From Rhinopomastus cyanomelas (taxonomy: Eukaryota > Chordata > Aves > Bucerotiformes > Rhinopomastidae): 64,000 nt of DNA. The position numbers and the translations under genes are program-made. The DNA lies in assembly GCA_013400115.1 (NCBI GenBank), contig VXBP01003652.1:1236454-1300453 (forward strand), in the 5' to 3' direction. The notes under the pieces were generated by a model that was not told where the DNA came from, searched no databases, and saw only the letters and a list, made by a program, of their open reading frames with translations. This document shows, piece by piece, positions 47,801 through 51,388 of this stretch (position 1 is its first letter; each line of letters starts with the position of its first letter).

Positions 47801-50063
47801 GCCTGGCTGGGGTGAACCTTTCAGCTGTGTAAGAGGGTTTTCCCCACTGCTCTCCACACAGAAGTGCTGCTCAGGGTTTCCCCAGTGGCATTTCCCACCA
47901 GCCCCAGCTCTGCAGCAGAGGGGAGGTGCCAGCTCGGCGGGGGCACAGGAGCCACTATGGCCTCACTTTCCAGGAACGGAAAACGAGAGTGAGCATCCTC
48001 AGCCTCGCAGTCCCCAACCCACCTCCTGCTCATGGTGCTGCTGGCTAACATCCACCCCGTGGGGCTCATCCTGCTTTGCCCAGTGGAGGAGTGGGCAGAG
48101 CCCTGAGCTGGGATGGGTGAGCCCACCAGGTGCACAGCCTCAGCTGAGGTGGAAATGGGGACCTGGCCTCACAGCAGCTGGAATCCCCACAGGACTGTGC
48201 CAACCCTTTCTGTCCTGCACAATGGATCTAACACCCCACAATGGCCTGAGAGCTGGGGACGCTCTGCTGTGCCAGTTTACTGACTGGTGCCTCCGCGTGA
48301 CACAGCTCTGGGGACTGGCTGTGACCCAGCAGATGCCAGAGGGTTAGCAGGGGGTTGTTAAAAACCCACCCAACCCCCAGAAACCATCCAACAGCGCACA
48401 ATCCCTTTAAAAATGTCTGTTCATAAAAGAGGATCAGCAAGGAGAGGTCATTCCCAAGCAATCCAGGCCAGGGCATCCCCCCACGCACAGCCCCAGGCAG
48501 TGCCCAGGTGAACACAGATCTCCAGCTCCACTCCCACTCTGCAGGGAGGGAAACCTCCACCTTGTGCCAGGCAAACCCTGAGGATCCCCTGGCTGCAGCA
48601 CGGGGCTGCAGGGAAATCCAGCACTGCTGAGCAGGACCGGGCATCACGCAGTGTCTGCCTGGAGAAACCCACTAGAACATCAACCCAAAGGCAAAGAAAG
48701 GATCCAGACGCGGCCTCTCCCGCTCCCTGCCATGTTCCTGCCTCCTCCCAGCACCCTGCTGCCCTCCTTCCTTCCCATCCTGGCACACCCTACCAGTCCG
48801 CAGTGGCCAGCACAGACCTCACCAGAGCACCCCGACAAAGCCTTGGAGTCGGGGGGGGGGGGTCTACATATAGGAGGTTCCCCAGCAGTCCCTGCAGAAA
48901 TGCTGGGAGGCTGCCAGGTTGGGGCTCCCCACCCCTGCTGAGCTCCAACACAGCGAGATCCCGCACAGCACCCTGTAGGAGGGTCCTCCCTGCTGCCAGG
49001 GAAGCAGGTTCCTTCGGGGGTGTCGGCTCCCCTCTTTAGGTGCAGGGATAATGCCGGGGAGAAGGGGATGTTAGCCATGACACAGCCATTGTTTGCCACC
49101 AGGAATATCCCGACTTGAGGCTCCTGCAGTGACAGCACAAGCACAGCCTGAGCAGGGGCTTCCCCTGCTCCACGATCAGAGCAAGTCTTGCTTCAAATTT
49201 CAGCAGCACCTGGTTCAAACCCAACCCCCCTGCACAGCACCCACTGCTTCGGGAAGCAGCACCCCTCTTTGGGGCTCTCCTGAGGTTCTATCACGGGGTT
49301 CCTCCTTGCACAGCCAGGTTCATGGTGTATTCTGGTGGCAGGAGGAGCCCTCACCAGGAATTCCCTGGTCTGAGCACATCGGGAAACCTGCGCCTCACTG
49401 CTGCAACCAGCACTGCTTTTTGCATCATGGACCAAATCCTGCTCTTGGCTGCAGCTGCAGCAGCAGCGTGAGAGGGCAGGAGCGACCCCCACACAGACAG
49501 AGAGGCCAGTGGCAGCAGGGCAGTGGCCAAGGTGTGTGGAGCTGCAGCCCCTCGCTCCCTCCCTAGGTTTCCACATCCAAGGGCCACCCCAGGGCAGCAG
49601 AACCAGGACACACACAGCAAACCCTCCCTTTAGCACTGGGCTACAACACACGGGAAGGCTTTGCTTTCCTTCCTTCCCTCCCTCCCAAACTCCTCCTTTC
49701 ATTTTGGTGCCCTGGATTTGGCAAGTGCCAGACACGGGCTGCCTCAAGATCCACCACCTCCGAGAGGAAACGGTCACATCTGAAGGCGGTGCCAGCTCCT
49801 GGCATCCTGAACTTTGCCAGAAGTTCCCCAGCCCCGGATGGCACCGGGGTGGGGTCGCAGCACCGCGCTGCTCCTGGCAGCCCCCCCACCCCATCCCCGG
49901 AGCCAACCCCGGGCTGGCGGCTCCCCTGCCTCCTACTCACATCGTCGTCCTGCACGCTCAGGGGGATGTCCAGCATGCACATCTGCACCGGCTGCACCAG
50001 AGCCTTCTGCACGTTGAACAAAGGTTTTGCCTCCATCTTCCCGGGGATGGAGGGGCTGCTCAT
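5627..50063 (-). CDS. RALGDS: RALGDS, Ral guanine nucleotide dissociation stimulator (complete, two alternative first exons)
   Basis: Exchange factor that loads GTP on RALA and RALB and is recruited to membranes by active Ras through its C-terminal RA domain. Seventeen shared coding exons between 12266 and 5627 give 751 residues. With the 42-codon first exon at 31 kb the protein is 793 residues; with the 41-codon exon at 50 kb, 792. Order in the 793-residue form: alternative N-terminus 1-42; RasGEF N-terminal (REM) module about 80-235; short linker; CDC25-type catalytic domain about 260-516, with the conserved stretches FNSVANCVIATCL, ILKNFSSLRAILSALQ, GTFLTDLVMLD and NFEKRRK; a Ser-rich region about 549-670; RA domain about 675-772; basic end KGLKIAKGIF. 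All junctions are AG/GT and phases agree. Compared with mammalian isoform 1 it lacks a long Pro/Ala/Glu-rich linker. Paralogues RGL1-3 are less likely because the exon 1 and C-terminal sequences match RALGDS. Confidence 0.95.
5980..6094 (-). CDS. RALGDS: RALGDS exon, central RA domain
   Basis: It begins in phase 0 after TCACAG and encodes VTSQDKTPVVIRKAMAKHNL and EDYELVQIISEER, leaving one G before the donor GTGTGT. These are the helix and strands of the RA domain; the Lys in KAMAKHNL sits where Ras contacts are expected from the known RalGDS-Ras structure. Confidence 0.94.
6225..6470 (-). CDS. RALGDS: RALGDS exon, Ser-rich linker and start of RA domain
   Basis: Exactly 82 codons, phase 0 at both ends. 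It starts FWESTSLSSL, passes through a Ser-rich run, the basic THKRSVSG, then LPLYNQQVDDCCIIRVSL and NGNMYKSIL, which open the RA domain. The donor is GTTAGT. The 385-bp intron upstream holds only an imperfect run of short CCCACTC-type units on the + strand near 6700-6775. Confidence 0.94.
6856..7057 (-). CDS. RALGDS: RALGDS exon, linker after the catalytic domain
   Basis: It enters with one base completing an Asp codon and encodes 67 residues including SHSKSFDQLKCG and the acidic SSSDVEEINISFIPESPD, ending EKK before GTAGGG. It is part of the flexible, Ser-rich segment between the GEF and RA domains. Confidence 0.93.
7199..7294 (-). CDS. RALGDS: RALGDS exon, end of catalytic domain
   Basis: It begins with a C that completes a Ser codon, then YGLSCEIEPLSE and KKNTGIIKRWS, ending GA before GTGAGT. 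It gives 31 full codons. It matches the segment just after the CDC25 domain in vertebrate RALGDS. Confidence 0.93.
7438..7559 (-). CDS. RALGDS: RALGDS exon, catalytic domain
   Basis: Forty codons plus two bases: EFEVIAQIKLLQSACNNY, then DQFVDWFHSLERLSEAE. It encodes the last helices of the CDC25 fold. The acceptor is TGCTGCAG and the donor GTGAGT. Confidence 0.94.
7779..7811 (-). CDS. RALGDS: RALGDS 33-base microexon (INFEKRR motif)
   Basis: An 11-codon exon, phase 0 on both sides, encoding GGLINFEKRRK. NFEKRR is one of the most conserved RasGEF motifs. The acceptor is TTTTCCAG and the donor GTGAGA. Because it is so short, an automatic gene finder could easily miss it. Confidence 0.93.
8068..8154 (-). 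CDS. RALGDS: RALGDS exon, catalytic helical region
   Basis: Twenty-nine codons, phase 0 at both ends: GVMQGTIPYLGTFLTDLV then MLDTAMKDFLD. The IPYLGTFLTDL stretch is the conserved RasGEF block (P-x-x-G-x-x-L-x-D-L). The donor is GTATGT and the acceptor CCCACAG. Confidence 0.94.
8254..8331 (-). CDS. RALGDS: RALGDS exon with short poly-Gln
   Basis: Twenty-six codons, phase 0 at both ends: EGTSKFATLEINPKRAQKR followed by four Gln and REM. The recalled mammalian protein reads RPKET at this point, so this lineage carries a Gln run and two extra residues in a surface loop of the catalytic domain. The 643-bp intron upstream shows no repeat or feature. Confidence 0.92.
8975..9059 (-). CDS. RALGDS: RALGDS exon, catalytic domain
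   Basis: One base completes Arg, then 28 codons ESFRTFHELSEIFSDENN and HSLSRELLIK, ending before GTAGGG. The LSEIFSDENN stretch matches the RalGEF catalytic core. The 350-bp intron upstream (9060-9409) shows nothing notable. Confidence 0.94.
9410..9513 (-). CDS. RALGDS: RALGDS exon, conserved RasGEF block
   Basis: Thirty-four codons plus two bases: ECRILKNFSSLRAILSALQ, then CNAVHRLKKTWDEVL. The NF-x-x-L-x-A-I block is a defining RasGEF motif. The acceptor is CCCCCAG and the donor GTGAGC. The 153-bp intron upstream contains a 25-bp tandem duplication. Confidence 0.95.
9564..9613. repeat. 25-bp tandem duplication in a RALGDS intron
   Basis: Two identical 25-base units (start GACCTGCAGG, end CCCCACG) lie head to tail at 9564 and 9589. 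They stay clear of the splice sites of the small intron they occupy. Confidence 0.85.
9667..9882 (-). CDS. RALGDS: RALGDS exon, core of CDC25 domain
   Basis: Exactly 72 codons, phase 0 at both ends, from ELFKKVVPYHCLG through SQRDKKGKEHLAPTIRATV and FNSVANCVIATCL to VVERWIEVAR. It is the most conserved part of the Ral exchange domain and clearly places the protein in the RALGDS/RGL family. Confidence 0.96.
9999..10120 (-). CDS. RALGDS: RALGDS exon, short linker into catalytic domain
   Basis: Two bases complete an Ala codon, then 40 codons: VDHGSCTFQLVEENG, a short hydrophilic stretch, FLSFSPEMVAEQFTLMDA. The end is the first helix of the catalytic domain. Only about 25 residues separate it from the REM module, where mammalian isoform 1 has over 100 Pro/Ala/Glu-rich residues. 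Confidence 0.92.
10480..10673 (-). CDS. RALGDS: RALGDS exon, end of REM module
   Basis: It starts inside an Asn codon and encodes TISSILGAWLDQYSEDF, DFACLKQLISYV and GSDLERRALILLAQ, then Gln/Glu-rich QQQEQSESEVE. The donor GTGGGG follows one G. It forms the second half of the RasGEF N-terminal module. The 359-bp intron downstream shows no repeat. Confidence 0.94.
10808..10882 (-). CDS. RALGDS: RALGDS small exon inside REM module
   Basis: It has a G completing Arg, 24 codons (YGKLHVQANGDHA, DERMELK), then AA of an Asn codon before GTAAGT. This is the variable loop of the REM module; the recalled mammalian sequence differs most here, so the family assignment rests on phase and flanking exons. 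Confidence 0.88.
11095..11455 (-). mobile_element. CR1 LINE fragment in RALGDS intron 3
   Basis: Complement of a CR1 3' segment starting at AATCATGGAATCATGCAGGT and passing CCAACCATCCAC, CTCCAGGGATGGTGCC and AAGCTTTTCCTGAGG. It occupies most of the 617-bp intron and ends about 45 bases from the donor. Confidence 0.88.
11500..11693 (-). CDS. RALGDS: RALGDS exon, start of REM module
   Basis: Sixty-four codons plus two bases, phase 0 entry: FENESALNLYETCKVRTIKA, TLEKLVEYLVSAF, YVTIFLCTYRAFATTKQVLDLLL. The FLCTYRAF block is the classic RasGEF N-terminal motif. The intron that follows it carries a CR1 fragment about 45 bases from this donor. Confidence 0.95.
12156..12266 (-). CDS. RALGDS: RALGDS exon 2 (first shared coding exon)
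   Basis: Thirty-seven codons, phase 0 at both ends: SSTQEIGEELEDGVIYSISL then RKVQLHHTANKGQRWLG. SSTQEIGEEL is the point where known RALGDS isoforms converge after different first exons. The acceptor CCTGTGCAG is strong and the donor is GTAAGC. The phase-0 acceptor fits both upstream first exons found here. Confidence 0.95.
12535..12742 (+). mobile_element. CR1 LINE, 3' fragment
   Basis: Sense CR1 with CTGGAACAGGCTGCCCAGAG, GGTTGGACTAGATGCCC and GGTCCCTTCCAACCCC, ending near TTCTGTG. It lies in RALGDS intron 1 just upstream of exon 2. Confidence 0.85.
14809..14920 (-). mobile_element. CR1 LINE, inverted short fragment
   Basis: Diverged complement of a CR1 3' end: CTGGTTGGAAGAAGCCTTTA, then ATCGTCAAGTGCAACC. 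The right boundary is uncertain. Confidence 0.6.
15040..15193 (+). mobile_element. CR1 LINE, 3' fragment
   Basis: Sense CR1: GGAAGGGGCTGCCCAGGGGG, GTCTCCTTCTCTGGAGA, CACCTGGACATGTTCCTGTG and the 3' end near AATGTTCTGTGATT. Confidence 0.88.
15392..15525 (-). mobile_element. CR1 LINE, inverted 3' fragment
   Basis: Complement of the CR1 end: AATCACAGAA-like start, ATCAGGGATTGGAAGGGACC, then ATCCAGTCGCACAGGAAC. Confidence 0.87.
16125..16362. repeat. 34-bp minisatellite
   Basis: Tandem units beginning GCTCTGCAGTGTGTGGGACC and ending CAGAGCAGCCAG start at 16201, 16235, 16269 and 16303, with variant copies at both ends that carry an extra GGCAGAGTGCAGCCA segment. Because 34 is not a multiple of three, overlapping frames stay open and give a false 306-codon ORF (16128-17048). 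Confidence 0.9.
16972..17735 (-). mobile_element. CR1 LINE, inverted, with long intact ORF2 C-terminus
   Basis: About 760 bp of CR1 in reverse. Between 17667 and 17113 an open 184-codon frame encodes the C-terminal end of the CR1 reverse transcriptase, including GDLGV-type start blocks, YCVQLWAPQFQRDMELLERV, HLPDEERLRELGLLSLG and RRFHINMRR. The element is 5'-truncated and lacks the endonuclease and catalytic RT blocks, so it cannot move. Confidence 0.92.
19371..19690. repeat. 43-bp minisatellite, interrupted by a CR1 piece
   Basis: Six units containing AGCACCTCTCCTTAGGCATC start at 19375, 19418, 19515, 19558, 19601 and 19644. Spacing is 43 bases except across 19418-19515, where about 54 extra bases of CR1 are inserted. 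Confidence 0.9.
19428..19486 (-). mobile_element. CR1 LINE, very short 3' piece inside a minisatellite
   Basis: Complement of the last ~55 bases of CR1: ATAGAATCACAGAATCATCA, GGGATTCGAAGGGACC and ATCTAGTCCAATC. Minisatellite sequence resumes on both sides. Confidence 0.88.
20150..20400 (-). mobile_element. CR1 LINE, inverted 3' fragment
   Basis: Complement: ATGGAATCATCCTGGCTGGA, ATCATCAAGTCCAACC, TTTTTTAAGCCCCTCCAGGG and CTCCCTAAGATCCAATC. Same subfamily as the copy at 2793. Confidence 0.85.
20505..20592 (+). mobile_element. CR1 LINE, 3' fragment
   Basis: Sense CR1 end: GATCCTGCTGTGGACTAGAG, GATCTTCCAAGGTCAC and TAATGTTCTGCGATT. Confidence 0.8.
20730..20935 (+). mobile_element. Probable diverged CR1 fragment
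   Basis: AGACACTGGAGGGGTCTTCC and AGGGAAGTGGTGGATTCCAC resemble the CR1 segment upstream of the 3' end. It is strongly diverged and the borders are approximate. Confidence 0.45.
24005..24110 (+). mobile_element. CR1 LINE, 3' fragment
   Basis: TAGGGTTGATGGTTGGACGC, then GGTCTTTCCCAACCAGAATGA, typical of a CR1 3' end of the 'gatgaccc' type. Confidence 0.78.
24143..24232. mobile_element. Two CR1 3' ends abutting head to head
   Basis: An inverted end (AATCACAGAACATTAGGGAC, GACTGGAATGGACCTC) runs directly into a sense end (GGTTGGACTTGATGATCATG, GTCTTTTCCAACCTGAGTC) of a different subfamily. Confidence 0.75.
24576..24589. promoter_or_regulatory. Palindromic X-box-like site
   Basis: GTCTCCATGGAGAC is a perfect 14-base palindrome of the form bound by RFX factors (two GTNNCC half-sites). 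Motif match only. Confidence 0.25.
25885..26124 (+). mobile_element. CR1 LINE, 3' fragment
   Basis: Sense CR1: GAGCAGAGGAGGTTCTACAG, TTTTTCACTGTGAGGGTGAC, CTGGAACAGGCTGCCCAGGG, GGTTGGACTGGACGATC and the end ATTCTATGATT. Confidence 0.9.
26712..26779 (-). mobile_element. CR1 LINE, inverted 3' fragment
   Basis: Complement: ATCAGCGATTGGAAGGGACC, TTGAAAGATCATCTAGTCC. It is followed at once by a second inverted CR1 of another subfamily. Confidence 0.85.
26781..26940 (-). mobile_element. CR1 LINE, inverted 3' fragment
   Basis: Complement: AGAATCATTCAGGTTGGAAA, AGTCCAACCATCAACCC, ACTCATCCAGGGATCGGG. Confidence 0.85.
28522..28632 (+). mobile_element. CR1 LINE, 3' fragment
   Basis: Sense CR1: TTTAAAACCCTCCTGGACGT, GACTTGGTCTAGGGGGTCC, GGGGGATTGGACTGGATC and CCTAATGTTC. 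Confidence 0.88.
29872..30109. repeat. 238-bp duplicated flank, copy 1
   Basis: It starts GTGCCCCCTTCCCTGTTGTC and ends CTGGGACTCCCACTCTG, immediately before a lone N at 30110. It matches 30730-30967 with only a few differences, all within the first 50 bases. Equal length and gap-bounded ends point to an assembly overlap rather than a biological duplication. Confidence 0.9.
30110..30300. other. GC-rich fragment between a lone N and the gap
   Basis: About 190 bases of very CpG-rich sequence joined to copy 1 by one N and ending in the gap. It has promoter-like composition (many CpG, GGGCGG-type boxes near 30265). It may be misplaced and belong with the RALGDS first-exon promoter. Confidence 0.5.
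30301..30729. other. Assembly gap
   Basis: A run of 429 N. The size may be estimated rather than real, because both sides carry the same 238-bp sequence. Confidence 0.98.
30730..30967. repeat. 238-bp duplicated flank, copy 2
   Basis: It begins with the first base after the gap and repeats 29872-30109. It continues without interruption into CAGCGAGCTGAGCCC and the RALGDS first exon, so this copy is the one in proper context. Confidence 0.9.
30990..31210 (-). promoter_or_regulatory. CpG-rich promoter region of the 31-kb RALGDS exon
   Basis: Dense CpG around and upstream of the ATG at 31174, no TATA box seen, one N at 31194. Proposed as promoter from composition and position only. Confidence 0.45.
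31049..31174 (-). CDS. RALGDS: RALGDS alternative first exon (31 kb)
   Basis: ATG at 31174-31172 (A at -3), 42 codons, donor GTGAGC at 31048, phase 0 to exon 2. It encodes MFEGCRRARSLW, GVRLEV and PVVLHSFTQLDPDLPPLE. The last block is almost identical to the N-terminus of mammalian RALGDS isoform 1, which fixes the gene. The reading frame stays open upstream to 31282 across a single N at 31194, so a longer N-terminus cannot be excluded. The exon sits in CpG-rich sequence next to an assembly gap. Confidence 0.88.
31300..31536. repeat. A-rich simple repeat (AAATA/AAAGTA type)
   Basis: About 235 bases of irregular AATAAA, GTAAAATAAA and GAAGATAAA units with almost no C on the + strand. It lies about 130 bases beyond the RALGDS exon, in an otherwise GC-rich context. 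Confidence 0.9.
32213..32229. repeat. (CA)n microsatellite
   Basis: About eight uninterrupted CA units. Confidence 0.9.
32585..32648 (+). mobile_element. CR1 LINE, 3' end only
   Basis: ATTGGACTGGATGATCTTTC, GGTCCCTTCCAGTCCC and AATGTTCTGTGACTCTGTG. Confidence 0.88.
32772..33425 (-). mobile_element. CR1 LINE, inverted, interrupted by a younger CR1
   Basis: Complement of the CR1 3' half: AATCACAGAACGTTAGGGAT, TGGGAAGAAGGTCCTTCTC, CAAGCTCAAGAGCCCCAGCT, CTGCACTGGACTTCCC. The sequence is broken at about 33229 and resumes at about 33335 with GTGTCCTTCTGCAACTGAGG. Confidence 0.9.
33229..33334 (-). mobile_element. Nested CR1 LINE 3' end with short direct repeats
   Basis: A 3' end of another copy (ACATGAGGGATTGGAAGGGA, ATCTAGTCCAATCCCTC, GACCAAGTTGCCCAGGAAC) is inserted in the older CR1. 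CAGTTC occurs at both junctions and may be a target-site duplication. Confidence 0.8.
34689..34891. repeat. 20-bp minisatellite
   Basis: Ten head-to-tail units of the form GCTCCTGCCATGGCCCCAGG, starting at 34689 and every 20 bases; one unit is 23 bases owing to a CCT insertion. Alternate units read CATGACCTCAGT in place of CATGGCCCCAGG. Confidence 0.92.
35450..35472. repeat. (AAT)n microsatellite
   Basis: Six AAT units followed by AT-rich sequence. Confidence 0.85.
36312..36560 (-). mobile_element. CR1 LINE, inverted diverged fragment
   Basis: Complement: AGAATGATTGAGGCTGGAAA, CTCATCCAGGACATGACC, TTCCTAACATCCAGCCTAAC, CCTCCCCTGGC. Confidence 0.78.
37326..38012 (-). mobile_element. CR1 LINE, inverted, with ORF2 C-terminus
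   Basis: About 690 bp. From 37926 to 37405 a 173-codon open frame encodes the CR1 reverse-transcriptase C-terminus (NGILRWIRSRVISRSREV, VQFWAPLFQKDTELLERV, GEHLPDEERLGEMGLFSL, RRFHINTRRTFFPVRV). It is 5'-truncated and non-autonomous. Confidence 0.93.
39095..39222 (-). mobile_element. CR1 LINE, inverted, internally deleted
   Basis: TGAAGAAGTTCCTTCTCATA jumps directly to GAGATTCCAGCTGTGGTCTC, skipping roughly 300 bases present in the full copies at 16972 and 37326, and then runs to CTGATCCACCCCAGG. Confidence 0.82.
41397..41465 (-). mobile_element. CR1 LINE, inverted 3' end
   Basis: TCACAGAATCATCGAGGCTA, AAAGACCTTCGAGATCATC, GGTCCAACTGTC. Confidence 0.85.
41479..41908. repeat. 430-bp direct duplication, copy A
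   Basis: It matches 43285-43722 closely, including about 95 bases of non-CR1 flank (CCACTGGGGCAGCAG, GGTAACCCCTGTCCCTG, GAGGGAGCAACCCATGAGCA) as well as the CR1 body. Sharing of unique flank means the DNA was copied, not two independent CR1 insertions. Confidence 0.8.
41578..42128 (-). mobile_element. CR1 LINE, inverted, interrupted by a sense CR1
   Basis: Complement: ATCATCAGGATCTTAAAGAT, CCTCCAGGGATGGTGCCTC, GGTCTCCCCTCAGCCT. It breaks at about 41908 and resumes at about 42015 with CAGGCTGCAGAGCCCCAGCT and CTTGTGCCCCCC. Confidence 0.88.
41909..42014 (+). mobile_element. Nested CR1 LINE 3' end in opposite orientation
   Basis: Sense 3' end inserted in the inverted CR1: GACATGTTCCTGTGCAACAT, GGGGTTGGACTGGATGACC, TCCAGTCCCTAATGTTCTGTG. 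Confidence 0.88.
43285..43722. repeat. 430-bp direct duplication, copy B (contains inverted CR1)
   Basis: Same flank and CR1 body as copy A, 1.8 kb further on in the same orientation; the CR1 part (about 43390-43735) is on the - strand and lacks the nested sense insertion of copy A. Confidence 0.8.
43917..43990 (-). mobile_element. CR1 LINE, inverted 3' end
   Basis: CAGAACATTAGGGATTGGAA, TCATCTAGTCCAATCCC. Confidence 0.88.
44635..44995 (-). mobile_element. CR1 LINE, inverted fragment
   Basis: ATAGAATCATTAAGGTTGGA, ACCCAGTCCAACCACCAAC, CCCTCCAGGGACTCCAGCTC, GCCCAGCCTAACCCTCCCC. Confidence 0.88.
45423..45692 (-). mobile_element. CR1 LINE, inverted fragment
   Basis: GGAATCATCAGGGATTGGAA, ACCAAGTCACACAGGAACAC, CAGCCCCTTCCAGGGCTCTG, CTTCTCACATTGATGTGGAA. 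A short internal deletion lies between ATCACCCAG and ACCAAGTC. Confidence 0.9.
45990..46212 (+). mobile_element. CR1 LINE, 3' fragment
   Basis: GAGGGTCAGGTTGGATCTTC, AGGAACAGGCTGCCCAGGG, GTTGGACCTGATGATCTTGG. Confidence 0.87.
46213..46290 (-). mobile_element. CR1 LINE, inverted 3' end abutting the previous one
   Basis: ATAGAATCACAGAATCACTA, GGGACTGGAAGGGACC, ATCCAGTCCAATCCCTC. It shares the junction with the sense copy on its left. Confidence 0.87.
46905..47255 (-). mobile_element. CR1 LINE, inverted fragment
   Basis: CACAGAATCATTCCAGTTGG, ATCCAGTCCAACCATCACC, GAACCCCTCCAGGGACGGTG, GATGTCCAACCTAACCCTCC. Confidence 0.88.
48849..48862. repeat. Poly-G run
   Basis: About fourteen consecutive G on the + strand; length is likely to be error-prone. 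Confidence 0.8.
49941..50063 (-). CDS. RALGDS: Candidate second RALGDS first exon (50 kb)
   Basis: ATG at 50063-50061 opens 41 codons ending Gln-Asp-Asp-Asp at a consensus donor GTGAGT (49940-49935), in phase 0, exactly what exon 2 requires. The peptide contains KPLFNVQKALVQPVQ and CMLDIPLSVQDDD: ordered, non-repetitive and unlike the surrounding GC-rich shadows. It sits in a CpG-rich patch on the same strand as RALGDS, 37.7 kb before exon 2, and no other - strand gene lies between. I do not recognise it from any known isoform. It could instead begin a separate unannotated transcript. Confidence 0.6.
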
Positions 50064-50520
50064 TCTTCCCTCTCCGCCGCCGCCCCTCTCGCCAGGAGCC
50101 GCTCCAGCCCAGGCGGTGAAACGGGTCAGGAGAGCTCTCCCCGCTCCGGTTTGTCAGCACATCTCGCCAACAGCTGCTGCTCCTGCTGCTCTAGGAGGTC
50201 TGGTTTCCTTCCTCACCGAAAGCAAAGAGCCGCGCGGAGCCGCACCGAGAGGCGGTGTGAGCGCCAGTGCGCCTGTGTGCCGGCGTGCGAGCAGCCCGCG
50301 GTGATCCCGGGGTGGGCGAAGCAGCCCTGTGCCAAGCATGCCCCCGGCCCCCGCCTCTTGCCAGGGCAACCTCTGAGCTGGCCCCGGCTGCTTGCTTCGC
50401 GCTGGCGGGAGGTTCCCAGCCCTCATCGGCATGCGTGGCACTCGCCAGCCCCGCGCATTGTCTCCGAGACACAACAGGTCCTGCCCGCTGTTGATTTCTG
50501 ATTGCGATCGACGCGGGTCT
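49990..50520 (-). promoter_or_regulatory. CpG-rich promoter region of the 50-kb RALGDS exon
   Basis: CpG-dense sequence covers and lies upstream of the ATG at 50063 (for example GCCGCGCGGAGCCGCACCG near 50230). No TATA box at a useful distance. Promoter role is inferred from composition. Confidence 0.45.
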
Positions 50521-51289
50521 GCGGCAGCTACAGCCCTTCCCTCCGGCTGCTGGGGCAGGAGAACGAGCAGAGCTGGAAGGATGAGAGGGTGTGAGACGAC
50601 AGCGAGCTGGGATGATCCGGCTTGGAGCCTCCCCTTTTCTTCCCCTCTCGTCTCCCGTCCCTGCTCTCCATTGCCAGAGGCTGTCTCAGCTCCAAGGAGC
50701 GCAGCGAGGCTTCAGTAATTCACACCCAGGGAGCCTGGGAGGCAGCGGGCACCGGCGATCGCTCCGTGCGGGTCAGGTCTGTGCGGGGGGCTGTGCCCAG
50801 CCGAGCATGGCACCAGCTGCCGTTGCCACCAGCGAGAGCCTGCGAGCCCAAAGCAGGGCTCTGCTAAGCACAAAACGGGGAGGTTTGCTACACAGAGCCC
50901 TTCCTGCCAGAATCTGCACCACCGGCAGCTGCAGGATGACAGCTGACACCGAGCATCACCCACGTACTCGTATCACACCCGTGGTGCTGCTCTCACAGAC
51001 AAGAGTCAACGTGGGGCCAAGTTCCTGAGACACCTTCTCACCCTCATCTGCTGCAAAGCCCAGGTGTGAGAACTGGGGGAAACACCCAGCGCGTCTCTGC
51101 AGGGAGGGCAGCAGGAGATGAGCAGGTCGGTGGGTTCTCTGAGCTGCACCCAGTGAGGTAGCCCACAGAGGGGCCATGAGAAATGCCCCTCTAGGCAATC
51201 AAAAGTCCCCAGTGCCCTCCAACGGGAGGTTCTCCCGTCCTTCCATCGGCCCTTCCTGCAGAGCCCAGGAAGCACCAAAAGCAGGGTGA

Positions 51290-51388
51290 ACAGACCTATC
51301 TGGGTTAGTGGTTGGGGGCTGTGGGGCAGGTGGTTGGACTTTATGACCTTGAAGGTCTTTTCCAAGCTTGATGATTCTATGGTTCTAT
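51290..51388 (+). mobile_element. CR1 LINE, 3' end
   Basis: GGTGGTTGGACTTTATGACC, TTGAAGGTCTTTTCCAAGC and the end GATTCTATGGTTCTA. Confidence 0.85.

Larger units (their letters stand above)
31175..49940 (-). other. RALGDS: RALGDS intron 1, distal part
   Basis: It spans 18.8 kb between the two candidate first exons. It contains about fifteen CR1 pieces including two nested sets, a 20-bp minisatellite and a direct duplication near 41.5 and 43.3 kb. I see nothing in the stretches 33.5-34.6, 35.0-36.3, 39.3-40.9, 42.2-43.2 and 47.3-49.9 kb beyond chance ORFs. Confidence 0.6.

Noticed and set aside
49509..50501. 330-codon + strand ORF
   Set aside because: Antisense to the candidate RALGDS first exon; no domain, and the - strand has the phase-matched donor.
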